Of a stretch of DNA of 64,000 bases, positions 51,063 through 60,531 are shown one piece after another. Source of the stretch: DSWT01 sp035420085 (GTDB lineage Bacteria > Chloroflexota > Anaerolineae > B4-G1 > SLSP01); assembly GCA_035420085.1 (NCBI GenBank), contig DAOLUH010000017.1:1-64000 (forward strand). The letters are read 5' to 3'. Under the pieces are notes generated by a model, which did not search any database, was not told where the DNA came from, and saw nothing but the letters and a program-made list of their open reading frames with translations. A program made the position numbers and the translations under genes. Within the stretch, counting starts at the first letter, position 1, and every line of letters begins with the position of its first letter.

Positions 51063-54000
51063 CTAAGGCGTAGGTGGAAGGAAGCGCAAGCGACCTTCGA
51101 TCTGCGGGTTGATCGGCTGCGCCAGGGTCGGAATGTACTCGATCACAACATCGCGGACATAATACTGCGTGTCATGGACAATCTGATCGAGCGGCCAGAG
51201 CGAGACGCCACCGTTGTTGAAGTTACAGGAACCGGCAGCCAGGTAGTTGACCGTCGAGACCGTGTACGTGGTCGCTGCCGTAAAGTCAATCGGCACGCCA
51301 TTTACCGACATCCCCGCGATGTGGTCCACACCTACCGTGTAGGTGAGCGGATCGTCCGTGTAGGTGATGACGGCCCCGGCGCTCACATCCAGCATACAGG
51401 TCGTATAGTAGGAGTAGCCGCCGTGGTTCGGCACGTACTTGTAGTACCAGTAGTTCCGGTACCCACGCTCCAGGATGGCTTTGAGCTGCTCGCCGTTGAT
51501 GTTCATCACCAACAGCGAGTTCTCGTAGGGCATCAGCGTGAACATGTCGCCCACGGTGAGGGTGTACGGCGTGCTGGGGGTGGCCGTGCCGGCGACCTTG
51601 CCATTGGTCATCGCGCCGGAGAGGTGGAAGTCAATATCCATTGCCAGCGCAGTCTCCAACTTCCACTTGGAAGCGTCCGCCTGCAGGTTCGCGGCATTAG
51701 TCTCCGCGGTGTAAGCGTTGAGCGCGTCCAACGGCACGATGGTCTGCCCCAGGATTTTGCTCTTGTAGGTGGTGAGGAAGGCTTCGTAGGGATCAACAAT
51801 CGCCTTGACCGCCGGGTCTGGCGTGACGCCTGTCGTGACGGCAATGTATTTGCCCGCGCGCGCGGCGACTTCATAGCCGCCCATGCCATCGGATCGCATG
51901 CCTAGCACGACCTCGCCCAGGTAGGTGTTGTAGCGATAGGCTTGGTTGATGATCACCGGCGTGTTGTCCGGGCTGCCGACGATGGCCGGCAGATATTTGT
52001 AGCTGCCGGAGTAGGCCGTCTGCTTGCTCGGATCGGTGTGGCTGTGTGAGCCGATGATGGCATCAATCCCATCGGTCTGCGCTGCCAGGTTGGTGTCAAC
52101 GTTGGCATCCACCTCGATGCTGCCGACCTGTTCCGTGAAGCCGATGTGCGTCAGCGCGACGACGGCGTCGTTGGTCGCTTGCAGCGCCGGCACACGCGCC
52201 TGCGCCTCGGTGATCGGGTTGGTGAAGGTCAGCCCAGGAATGTTGCTCGGCAGCTCGTAGTTCGGGATGCGGTGGTTACCGATGCCCAGGATCGCCAGCT
52301 TGATGTTCTCCGCACCAACTGTGACCTCAACGTAAGGCTTGACATCCACTTCCGCCAGCCCATAGCGCCCATCATCGTAGACGTTGGCCTGGAGCAGCGG
52401 GAAGTTGGCCTGTCCGAGCGTGCCGGTGAAGATGTAGTTGCCGAAGTTGTACTCGTGGTTGCCCAACGTCATGGCGGTGTAGGTCAGCGCGTTCATCGCC
52501 CGGAGGATCGGGTTGATCTGGAGGTCAACCGGCAGCTCCGTGCCATCCGCACCCTTGCCGGTGAAGGCTGCCTTGAAGAAGGCCGCCATCGCATCACCCT
52601 GTATGGTGTCGCCGGCATTGAGCAGGATAGTGCGGGTGGGGTTGTTCTTCCATTCCTGGCGGATCACCGTTGCCAGGTTGGTGTAGCCGGGCGCTGTGCT
52701 GGTGGGTGACAGCCGTCCATGCGAGTCGTTGTGGTGCAAGATGGTCACCGGGACGATCGGCCCGCTCACGTTGTTGCCTTCGCGGGTGATGCGCCCGTCC
52801 AACAACGTGCCGTCACCCAATGGCCCGTTGTAAGCCGTCGCGGGTGTGCCGTAGTGCGCGCTGGTCCAGCTGAGGACCTGGTTCAGCATATCGCCCCAGT
52901 AGGAGATGTTGGTCATATACTTGAATGGGGTGAAGCCGTCCTGCCCGGCCGGCGCCAGGAACTCGTTGGTGGCGACGCGATAGACCCTATCCATTTCGAG
53001 CGGTTCCCAGGTAGCGCCGTCCTTGACCTCGACATCGTACGCGCCCCAGGCCCACCAACTGCTGTTATAACCCTTGGGATTGGCTGGATCGTTGAGCGTT
53101 CCGTAGCTGTAGTACTTGAAACGGATACCCGCGATCTGCAGCGTACCCTTGAAGAGCGTGGCGCTCTGGTTAAGCAGCTCCATGATCTGCGCTCCGGTCA
53201 TATCACCCACGATGGTCTGGTTGCCGAAGGGCAGCACGGTGAACAACGCCCCGTAGGTAAGGGTGTAGGGCGTGGTCGGCGCGCCGGTGGCGATGATGTT
53301 CGCGCGCAGGCCGCCAGAGTTGTTGAAGACCATGTCCGCGTCGTTGCCTGCCTCAGCGTCGTTGTTCAGCTCGTTGTAGATGGCATCATTGACGAACGCC
53401 CCCATCGTGTTGTCTTCCGAATCGCTGCGGGTCAGACTGATGTTGGTGTAGCCGATCACGGTGTTGATCAGCGCCAGGTAGGCAGGATCCTGCGCCCAGA
53501 CGTTCAGGCGATCTTTGGTTGCCTTATCTTGCACTGTCGCTGCCGGTTGCGTCGCCGGTGGAACAGGCGGCGGATTGACTGCCAGCGATTGCCAGGTGAT
53601 CGTCGGTTTCTGGGTGAGGCGATTGTAGATGATATTCGCGCGGCCCACGCGGCGGCCATTGTAGTACGCCTGCACCACCGTCGTCCCGCTGACCACTTGC
53701 GCGGCAGAGAGATTGGTGTGGCTGTGCCCGCCGATGATCAAATCCACCGGTTTGGTGGCCTCAACCAACTTCTTCGCCAACGTTTGGTCGCCGTAGACCG
53801 GAATGCCGTAGCCGTACCCGCCATCGGTGTTGCCCAGGTGGCTGAGGACGACGAGCACTTCCGCGCCCGCAGCCTTCACATCGTCATAGTAATGCGCGAT
53901 GGAGGTAGCAGCATCCTTGAAGCACAAACCCTGTGTGGCTTCCGCTACCGTGATGTAGGGGGTCTCCTGAGAGGTCACGCCGATGAGACCGATCACCACT

Positions 54001-57000
54001 TCGTGACCGGGCGCCCCCACCGTCATCGTGATCCAGGGCTTGGTGAAGGTCGGCACAGTCCAGCCCGCGGTGGCGCAGCTACCGGTATCGCTGACGACCA
54101 GGTTCGTCGCCAGGAAGGGATAATCCGCTTCCAGCGTGCGGCTGATCAACACCTGCTGTCCCCAGTCGAACTCGTGGTTGCCGAAGGTGGCGGCGTCGTA
54201 ACCCACAAAGTTGAACAGGTCAATGGTGGCGGCGCCTTTCGACAGGTTCGAGAGCAGGCTGCCCTGCATCTCGTCGCCCCCATCTACCAACAGCACACTA
54301 TCGGCCCCCTGAGTCGCGCGCACGTTTTTGACAACGCTTGCTAACCGCGCGATGCCGGGGTTGCTGCCGGAAGGTTCCAGTTGCCCGTGGAAGTCATTGG
54401 TGTGCAGGATGGTGGCGGCGGCAATGTTGGGCAACGTGATGGGGTAGAGGTACGCCTGCCCGCCGTTCTGCGGATTGCCGACGTAATCAACGACCATCAC
54501 GCCTTCGGGCTGGCTATAGGCATAGCCGACCAGGTCGTAGATCGAGACTGCAAAGCTCGCGTTGGGATTGTCCGGGCCAGGTCCGCCCATACCATCGGCG
54601 TTCACCGGGCCAGTGTACGCCGTTATAAAGGGTGGTCGCGCAAAGTCGAAACTGCCTGGCGCGACGACATCTTCATTCGCATCCCAATCATAGCCGAACA
54701 ACTGGTAGTCGAAGGTGGTGTTGGTGCTGCCCAGACCCAGGTAAGCCGCCGGAACATAGAATTCCATATAGCCGGAGTTGTAGTCCGTGTAGATGAGGTA
54801 GGGGCTATAGCGGCTGACGAGGCCGGTTTGCAGCGCGTAAATGCGGGGGATGTATGTCCCGTCGCCGACCGGGTAGTTGTAGATGACGAACTCTGGGTTG
54901 CCATCTTCGTTGTTGTCAATGTACAGATCGAACTCAGCGAAGTAGTACATGGCCGTGTGCCAGGGCGCCCATGCGTCAATGGCGAAGGAGATAATCGGGC
55001 CATAGGTCCCGCTGGTCCACCCGTAATCCGCGCCGAACGCGCGCACATCGCCGGCGGTTCCCGTTTCCTTGGGATCGCTCACCAGCAAGGGGAAGCCCCA
55101 CAGGCTGGAGGAAATCGGGCCGGTGTGGGTGATGGCGAACGTTGCCGCATCGGTGGCGGGGTCGGCGATCACGGTCTGCGCTGTGATGTCGAGCGTGGTG
55201 TAGGGGCGCGGCACAAAGTAGAAAGGCACGCGCAGCTCGCCGGGGAGCGGGGCCAGAGGCCGGACTGCGGCTGTAGTCGCTGTGCCCGCTGCTGTGCGCA
55301 TCACCAGCGGCAAGTAGATCTTATAGATCAGCCCTGGCGCGAAGGTGACATACCCGTAGATTTCCTCGAGCGCCATAAAGTCGGCGGGGAGTTGGGTGGC
55401 GTCGAAGGTGAAGGTGACAAGCACTTCCGCCTCGCCCTGCGGGCCGACCGTGACCTTGTCGGGGGAGAAAGTGACCTCCAAACCCTGGTCAAACGATGCG
55501 CCTTGATAGGTCCAACCCACGGCGTAGGTGCGTAGCTCGGTACCGGTGTTGTAGAGCGTGACGGTGCGGGTGACGACGTGCTCATCCGCACCCGCCAGGA
55601 AGAACTCGCTCATGCTCACCGCAGCTTCCTCGCCCACCGCCACGACCGGAGTATTCACAGCCTCATAGGCTCGCACCCGGCCCGCACCCTGGCGTGGAAT
55701 GGGCGAACCATCCACGAGGTCCACAGCGGTGTTCATGATGGCGGCCTTGATCTGCTCCGGCGTCCAGTCTGGGTGCGCCTGCACCATCAACGCGGCCACA
55801 CCGGCGATGTGCGGCGAGGCCATGGATGTGCCGTTGTAAGAAACGCCCGCCGTGCCAGTCCCCATAGCCGCAGCGAAAATCGCCACGCCCGGCGCTGTCA
55901 CATCGGGCTTGAGCTTGGAGTCGGTGCCGCGCGGGCCGCGCGACGAGAAGTCGGCGATAGTGTCGGCGGGAATGTAGGGATTGGGTAGCGTGATGACATC
56001 ATCCTCGGCGCTGACCGTGACGGGTTGACCATCGCGTACGGCCAGAATCATACCATCAGTGATACCCACGAAGCCGGCCGGAATCCCGTTCGCCAGGCCG
56101 TCATCGGCCATCGTGACCAGTGCATCGCCGCCGGCTACCGAGTTGAAGATAATCACGCCTACCGCGCCCAGCGCCTCAGCGTTGCGCGCCTTCACGGCAA
56201 AGCCGCAGGTGCCGCGCTGGATGAGGGCGATTTTGCCAACCAGCGCGCCGGTTTGCGTGATGTCGGTGGTAGCGCACAACTGATTGTTGATCGCGTAGTT
56301 CCCCACATACGCCAACTGGGCGGTCAGCGGCGCATTGTAATGCGCTGCGGCCTCGTCGAACGCGCTCGGCTGATACATAATGGGGCTAAAGAAAACGGTG
56401 CCGCCAGCGTCCTGGATCGTCGGCATGGTGGCGTAACCGGTGGTCGAAGCCGCCGTGCCAATCGCGCCTGAGGCGGTGCCCGGCGAACCGGCGATGTACG
56501 GCACATTGGCCGAGTTGCCGATGGAAGTGGCTACCACGATGCCCGCGGCTACGGCCAGATTCGTCGCTACGACGTCGGGGTCGTCTACGTCGCCCGGTCC
56601 ATAGTTGGAGCCTAGCGACATATTGATGACCTGTGGCCAGCCGAATTCCAGGTAGTTCGCTACTGCGTCGTCAAGCGCATTCACGACCAGGTTTGTGCTG
56701 CCCTCCGCGCCGAAGACCTTGAGGGCCACCAGTGTGGCTGCGGGGGCGACGCCGGTCATCACCTGCCCAGCAGCGATGCCCGCGGCGGTGGAGGCGACGT
56801 GCGTGCCATGGCCGTTCTCATCCAGCGGGTCGTCATCCGGGTGCGGAACGGGTTGGTAAGCCGGATCGGTGTCGTCGGCGTTATAGGTGGTGCCGGCATA
56901 GTCGTACCCATCCATAACCTTGACGGTGGGGAAGGTGCCTGTTTCAACCACGTCGGGGTCGTTGTTGGCGTAGTCGTCAGGATCGCCGCTGCCGCCGAGG

Positions 57001-57692
57001 GCTGCATGGGTGTAGTCAATACCGGTATCAATGACGGCGATGGTCACGCCTTCGCCATCGTACCCGAGATTGTTCCAGACCTCCGGCGCGCCGATGAGTG
57101 GCACGCTGGCGCTCAGATCCGGCGTATGCTGCGGTGCGCGGTGGACGGCCTTTACGTGTTCCAGGGCGAGAATCTTGTTGGTCTGCTCCAGCGGCACATA
57201 GGCCAGGAACCCGTTATAGACGGTGGTGTAGGGTTTGGAGACGATCTGGACGCCCAGCGCCTCCAATTGGCTTTGCACTTTGGCCTGCGTCGCCTTTAGT
57301 TGAGCGACGTATGCGGTCATACTGGCTTTGCTTACCTCTTTGACCGCAGCTTTTTGCTCGGCATAATACGCTGCCAATGGCGCTTGATCCAACTCGATGA
57401 CCATCATCATGCTCTGGCCCTTGACTTTGTCTTCCAGGGCGCGGGGCACATAGCCGTACTGCGCGATGATCTCCTCAGCAGAAAGCTCAGGCAGCACAGC
57501 CGGATCAACCTCAATGGCGTGCGCTGGCGTAGCGCGATCCGGCGGCGTTGGGGCGGCAGTTACAGGCGCGGCTGCCGGGGCTTGTACCGTGCGCGTTGTC
57601 GGCGCTGTCGCGGCGCTTGAGGCTGCGACTGAACTGAACGGCACAATCAATGTCACAATCAGAAGCAATGAAAGTAAACGGAACTTTCGCAT
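51063..57692 (-). CDS. Giant secreted subtilisin fused to two tandem 5'-nucleotidase modules
   Basis: 2209 residues from ATG 57692 (AAAGGAG 11 bases upstream). Signal peptide 1 to about 25; Pro/Ala linker; I9-type propeptide about 90-190; S8 catalytic domain with Asp222 (AVIDTGIDYTH), His295 (NGHGTHVAS) and Ser623 (YNGTSMASPHIAG), holding a PA insert about 430-560. An Fn3-like stretch ends at YLPLVMR (793-799), normally a C-terminal motif here. After a beta region (800-1090) come two metallophosphatases of the UshA type: first ILHTNDFHGQ (Asp1100), GNHEFDW (1171-1177), GGHSHTN; second ILHHNDSHGR (Asp1656), GNHEYNFG, GSHSHTD; each followed by its 5'-nucleotidase C-terminal domain. It is predicted to cleave peptides and nucleotides outside the cell. 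Confidence 0.93.
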   Translation of the reverse strand: MRKFRLLSLLLIVTLIVPFSSVAASSAATAPTTRTVQAPAAAPVTAAPTPPDRATPAHAIEVDPAVLPELSAEEIIAQYGYVPRALEDKVKGQSMMMVIELDQAPLAAYYAEQKAAVKEVSKASMTAYVAQLKATQAKVQSQLEALGVQIVSKPYTTVYNGFLAYVPLEQTNKILALEHVKAVHRAPQHTPDLSASVPLIGAPEVWNNLGYDGEGVTIAVIDTGIDYTHAALGGSGDPDDYANNDPDVVETGTFPTVKVMDGYDYAGTTYNADDTDPAYQPVPHPDDDPLDENGHGTHVASTAAGIAAGQVMTGVAPAATLVALKVFGAEGSTNLVVNALDDAVANYLEFGWPQVINMSLGSNYGPGDVDDPDVVATNLAVAAGIVVATSIGNSANVPYIAGSPGTASGAIGTAASTTGYATMPTIQDAGGTVFFSPIMYQPSAFDEAAAHYNAPLTAQLAYVGNYAINNQLCATTDITQTGALVGKIALIQRGTCGFAVKARNAEALGAVGVIIFNSVAGGDALVTMADDGLANGIPAGFVGITDGMILAVRDGQPVTVSAEDDVITLPNPYIPADTIADFSSRGPRGTDSKLKPDVTAPGVAIFAAAMGTGTAGVSYNGTSMASPHIAGVAALMVQAHPDWTPEQIKAAIMNTAVDLVDGSPIPRQGAGRVRAYEAVNTPVVAVGEEAAVSMSEFFLAGADEHVVTRTVTLYNTGTELRTYAVGWTYQGASFDQGLEVTFSPDKVTVGPQGEAEVLVTFTFDATQLPADFMALEEIYGYVTFAPGLIYKIYLPLVMRTAAGTATTAAVRPLAPLPGELRVPFYFVPRPYTTLDITAQTVIADPATDAATFAITHTGPISSSLWGFPLLVSDPKETGTAGDVRAFGADYGWTSGTYGPIISFAIDAWAPWHTAMYYFAEFDLYIDNNEDGNPEFVIYNYPVGDGTYIPRIYALQTGLVSRYSPYLIYTDYNSGYMEFYVPAAYLGLGSTNTTFDYQLFGYDWDANEDVVAPGSFDFARPPFITAYTGPVNADGMGGPGPDNPNASFAVSIYDLVGYAYSQPEGVMVVDYVGNPQNGGQAYLYPITLPNIAAATILHTNDFHGQLEPSGSNPGIARLASVVKNVRATQGADSVLLVDGGDEMQGSLLSNLSKGAATIDLFNFVGYDAATFGNHEFDWGQQVLISRTLEADYPFLATNLVVSDTGSCATAGWTVPTFTKPWITMTVGAPGHEVVIGLIGVTSQETPYITVAEATQGLCFKDAATSIAHYYDDVKAAGAEVLVVLSHLGNTDGGYGYGIPVYGDQTLAKKLVEATKPVDLIIGGHSHTNLSAAQVVSGTTVVQAYYNGRRVGRANIIYNRLTQKPTITWQSLAVNPPPVPPATQPAATVQDKATKDRLNVWAQDPAYLALINTVIGYTNISLTRSDSEDNTMGAFVNDAIYNELNNDAEAGNDADMVFNNSGGLRANIIATGAPTTPYTLTYGALFTVLPFGNQTIVGDMTGAQIMELLNQSATLFKGTLQIAGIRFKYYSYGTLNDPANPKGYNSSWWAWGAYDVEVKDGATWEPLEMDRVYRVATNEFLAPAGQDGFTPFKYMTNISYWGDMLNQVLSWTSAHYGTPATAYNGPLGDGTLLDGRITREGNNVSGPIVPVTILHHNDSHGRLSPTSTAPGYTNLATVIRQEWKNNPTRTILLNAGDTIQGDAMAAFFKAAFTGKGADGTELPVDLQINPILRAMNALTYTAMTLGNHEYNFGNYIFTGTLGQANFPLLQANVYDDGRYGLAEVDVKPYVEVTVGAENIKLAILGIGNHRIPNYELPSNIPGLTFTNPITEAQARVPALQATNDAVVALTHIGFTEQVGSIEVDANVDTNLAAQTDGIDAIIGSHSHTDPSKQTAYSGSYKYLPAIVGSPDNTPVIINQAYRYNTYLGEVVLGMRSDGMGGYEVAARAGKYIAVTTGVTPDPAVKAIVDPYEAFLTTYKSKILGQTIVPLDALNAYTAETNAANLQADASKWKLETALAMDIDFHLSGAMTNGKVAGTATPSTPYTLTVGDMFTLMPYENSLLVMNINGEQLKAILERGYRNYWYYKYVPNHGGYSYYTTCMLDVSAGAVITYTDDPLTYTVGVDHIAGMSVNGVPIDFTAATTYTVSTVNYLAAGSCNFNNGGVSLWPLDQIVHDTQYYVRDVVIEYIPTLAQPINPQIEGRLRFLPPTP

Positions 57693-58049
57693 AGTTTGAC
57701 GATCTCCTTTCAAATCAATGGTGTTATGAACAACTCGATGAAAATGTAACGACTTTCCTGATTTTCGCTATGCGCACCTCCTTTCTTGCTTCAAGACTAT
57801 TGCTCCATCTTATGCTTTGTTAAAGGATCATAGAGCAGGGCGCCGCCATCTGATAGCCTCTGTGCTCCTGTGGCAGACTTATTTTATAGGGAAATCCGGT
57901 TTGTTGCCACCTGGCAGCGCAGTGGACTATCTTTGACGTGGACACGCTATAGTTTAGCAACGATTCAACGGAAAGTCAATAGTCAAATGTTACAAAATTT
58001 CCTGTTCGAAAGCTTGGGCAAGATGCAAGGGCGGACTTTTGCTCTCTTG
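57693..58049. other. Intergenic region upstream of the giant protease gene
   Basis: 357 bp. A strong AAAGGAGG on the minus strand (57784-57777) has no start codon at normal spacing, only an overlapping GTG. I see no gene and no clear promoter consensus; the region is AT-richer than its surroundings. Confidence 0.5.
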
Positions 58050-59246
58050 CTATCCATAGACCACATCCACTTGGCGTTTCGTTGCCGCCGATTCCGTAAT
58101 CGCGGCGCACACGCAGTCGGCGCGGTAGCCGTCTTCGAAGGTGGCCCCGTAAGGCGCGACGTCCTTGTCGTTGACGATGCAGTCGAGGAAGTGCGTCAGC
58201 TCGTGGACGAAGCTGTGCTCCCAGCCGATCATGTGGCCCTGTGGCCACCAGTTGCCCCACCAGGGATGATACGGCTCGCTGACCAGCACGCGACTGAAGC
58301 CGGCAGTTTCCTTGCGACCTTCGCCCACCCAGTAGACCTCCAGCTCGTTCAGGCGTTCCAGGTCGAAGACGATACTGCCCTTCTCGCCGTTGATCTCGAT
58401 GACCTCGTGGTTCTTGCGTCCGGCAGCGAAGCGTGTAGCCTCCAATGTGCCAATCGCGCCGCCCTCGAACGCGACGGTTGAGACGAAGGCGTCGTCAATG
58501 TCCACGGTCGCCAGTGAGCCGTCGGGCAGCGGGCGCTGCGGGATGAACGTGCGCGTCATCGCGCCGACGCTCTCGATCTCGCCCACCAGGAAGCGCCCCA
58601 GGTCGATGATGTGCGCGCCCAGGTCGCCCATTGCGCCGGCGCCGGCTTCGGCCTTGTTCAAGCGCCAGACCATCGGCGTGCCGTAGTGCGGCATCACCCA
58701 CTCTTGCAGGTAGACGGCGCGGTAGTGGTAGATGCGGCCCAACGCGCCGCTCTCAATCAACTCGCGCGCCTGGCGGATGGCGGGCACGAAGCGGTAGTTG
58801 AAGGCGACCATGTGCTTGACGCCGGCTTTCTCCACCGCCTCCCACATCGCTTTGGATTCCTCCGGGTTGCGGCCCAGCGGCTTCTCGCAGAAGACGTGCT
58901 TGCCCGCTTCCGCCGCCGCGATACTCGGTTCGGCGTGCATGTTGTTGGGCGCGCCATTGTCGAAGAGTTGCACGGCTTCATCCTTGAGCATTTCGCGCCA
59001 ATCGGTGTAATGCTTCGCGTAGCCATACCGCCTGGCGGCCTCGGCGACGCCTTCCTCGTTGCGCCCGCAAATCGCCGCCAGCACCGGCACGGCGGGTGGG
59101 GGATACATCATATAGGGAATCTTCTTGTACGCATTGCTGTGGGCTTTTCCCATAAACGCATAGCCCAGCATCCCGACGCCGACTTCTGGGGCTTCCCCCT
59201 CCGCCTTCGCGCCGGCCATCGTCGTAAAACCACCACTGTCGCTCAT
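58050..59246 (-). CDS. Gfo/Idh/MocA family oxidoreductase (second module)
   Basis: A 398-residue protein. Rossmann motif VGVGMLGYAFMGKAHSNAYK (about residues 21-40), then VFCEKPLGRNPEESK with the catalytic Lys, and AGAGAMGDLGAHIIDLGRFL with the C-terminal His. The spacing and C-terminal length place it in a different subfamily from the copy at 46283-47356. GGAGGTTTG precedes the start. It follows the isomerase gene on the same strand, separated by a gene-less period-7 inverted element, so the pair is probably one operon for sugar or inositol derivatives. Confidence 0.92.
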   Translation of the reverse strand: MSDSGGFTTMAGAKAEGEAPEVGVGMLGYAFMGKAHSNAYKKIPYMMYPPPAVPVLAAICGRNEEGVAEAARRYGYAKHYTDWREMLKDEAVQLFDNGAPNNMHAEPSIAAAEAGKHVFCEKPLGRNPEESKAMWEAVEKAGVKHMVAFNYRFVPAIRQARELIESGALGRIYHYRAVYLQEWVMPHYGTPMVWRLNKAEAGAGAMGDLGAHIIDLGRFLVGEIESVGAMTRTFIPQRPLPDGSLATVDIDDAFVSTVAFEGGAIGTLEATRFAAGRKNHEVIEINGEKGSIVFDLERLNELEVYWVGEGRKETAGFSRVLVSEPYHPWWGNWWPQGHMIGWEHSFVHELTHFLDCIVNDKDVAPYGATFEDGYRADCVCAAITESAATKRQVDVVYG

Positions 59247-59273
59247 ACAAACCTCCGATGAAGAATGCTTGAG

Positions 59274-59342
59274 ATGGAGTATGGAGTAAGGAGTATGGAG
59301 TATGTTTTCTGCCCTTACTCCATACTTCCTACTCCCTACTCC
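59274..59342. repeat. Period-7 inverted element without a gene (ATGGAGT type)
   Basis: Left arm ATGGAGT, ATGGAGT, AAGGAGT, ATGGAGT, ATG (59274-59304). Right arm TTACTCC, ATACTTC, CTACTCC, CTACTCC (59315-59342). It is the same heptamer family as the four-helix-bundle element at 47357-47792, with a short 10-nt loop in place of the gene. It abuts the isomerase stop codon. Confidence 0.9.
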
Positions 59343-60341
59343 TTATTCACTCCCAAACGCCGCATCAAACGCCACCGCTGACGGCGCGAAGTCCTGCTTG
59401 CGGATCATCGCCAGCGACTCCTGCGCGCCGTATTCGCGGTCCATGCCGCTGTCTTCCCACTCGATGGAGAGCGGCCCCTGGTAGCCGGCGCGGTTGAGCG
59501 CGCGGATGATCGGATCCCAGCGCACATCCCCGTGGCCCGGCGAGACGAAGTCCCACCCGCGCCGCTTGTCGCCGAAGTCCAGATGCGACGAGAGGATGCT
59601 GCTCCGCCCATCCAGGTGCAGCCGTGAGTCCTTCACGTGGACGTGGAAAATGCGGTCGGGGAAGGCGTAGATCAGCTCCGGCGGATCAATAAACTGGTGA
59701 ATCAGGTGGCTCGGATCGAAGTTGATGCCGAACGCCGGGTGGCCGTTGACGGCTTTGAGCGCCCGCTCGAAGGTGACGATGTCGTAGGCGATCTCCGTGG
59801 GATGCACTTCCAGCCCGAATTTGACGCCCTCGGCCTGGAAGGCGTCGAAAATCGGCGTCCAACGCGCGGCGAAGTCGGCGTACCCCGCGTCAATGTCGGC
59901 CTGCCCCGTGGGCGGGAAGAAGTAGAACATCCCCCACACGCTGCTGCCGGTGAACCCGTTGACGATGTCCACGCCGAAGAGTCTGGCGGCCTTCGCCGTG
60001 TTCTTCACTTCCTCGGCGCAGCGTTGCCGCACGCCCTCCGGGTCGCCGTCGCCCCACAGGCGCGGCGGGAGAATGTTCTTGTGGCGACGGTCAATGTTGT
60101 CGCACACGCACTGCCCGACGAGGTGCGTGCTGATGGCGAAGCACTTGAGGTTGTACTTCGCCAACAGGTCGCGCTTCGCGCGCACGTAGGCGTCGCTTTC
60201 GAGCGCCTTATCCACCTCGAAGTGGTCGCCCCAGCAGGCGAGTTCGAGGCCATCGAATCCCCACGCGGCGGCTTTCTGCGCGAGGGTTTCCAGGGGCAAA
60301 TCGGCCCATTGTCCGGTAAAAAGGGTGATTGGTCGTCCCAT
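59343..60341 (-). CDS. Sugar phosphate isomerase/epimerase (TIM barrel), second module
   Basis: A 332-residue protein of the AP-endonuclease-2/xylose isomerase-like fold: LFTGQWADLPLETLAQKAAA, GLELACWGDHFEVD, GLEVHPTEIAYD with metal-binding Glu, FGINFDPSHLIHQ, FHVHVKDSRLHLDG and GHGDVRWDPI ... LSIEWED. A length over 330 resembles inositol/keto-sugar isomerases (IolE/IolH-like). It has a near-consensus promoter at 60436-60463 and AAGGAGC before ATG. It heads a two-gene operon with the Gfo/Idh protein. Confidence 0.92.
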   Translation of the reverse strand: MGRPITLFTGQWADLPLETLAQKAAAWGFDGLELACWGDHFEVDKALESDAYVRAKRDLLAKYNLKCFAISTHLVGQCVCDNIDRRHKNILPPRLWGDGDPEGVRQRCAEEVKNTAKAARLFGVDIVNGFTGSSVWGMFYFFPPTGQADIDAGYADFAARWTPIFDAFQAEGVKFGLEVHPTEIAYDIVTFERALKAVNGHPAFGINFDPSHLIHQFIDPPELIYAFPDRIFHVHVKDSRLHLDGRSSILSSHLDFGDKRRGWDFVSPGHGDVRWDPIIRALNRAGYQGPLSIEWEDSGMDREYGAQESLAMIRKQDFAPSAVAFDAAFGSE

Positions 60342-60435
60342 AATTCAAGCTCCTTTTGTGATATAGATTGATGGTTTTATTGAGAAGCGTATTCAGTCCA
60401 TAGCAGATTGGAACCGTGTTGTTGTCTACCTCGAT

Positions 60436-60463
60436 ATAATATGCCTCACTGAGGGTATGTCAA
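60436..60463 (-). promoter_or_regulatory. sigma70-type promoter for the isomerase/Gfo-Idh operon
   Basis: On the minus strand TTGACA (60463-60458), a 16-base spacer and TATTAT (60441-60436) lie about 95 bp before the isomerase ATG. Confidence 0.7.
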
Positions 60464-60531
60464 ACGTCTTGCCGGGAGGTCGCGTATCCGAATGTCATTT
60501 CTTCACGGAGGCGACCGCAGGTTGCCCAGCG

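Noticed and set aside
52719..55535. Two long plus-strand frames opposite the giant protease gene
   Set aside because: They mirror the codon pattern of conserved nucleotidase and protease domains and show no motif of their own.
57777..57784. Leader peptide after the strong AAAGGAGG upstream of the giant protease
   Set aside because: The only start (GTG) overlaps the ribosome-binding site, so initiation at normal spacing is impossible; no further evidence.
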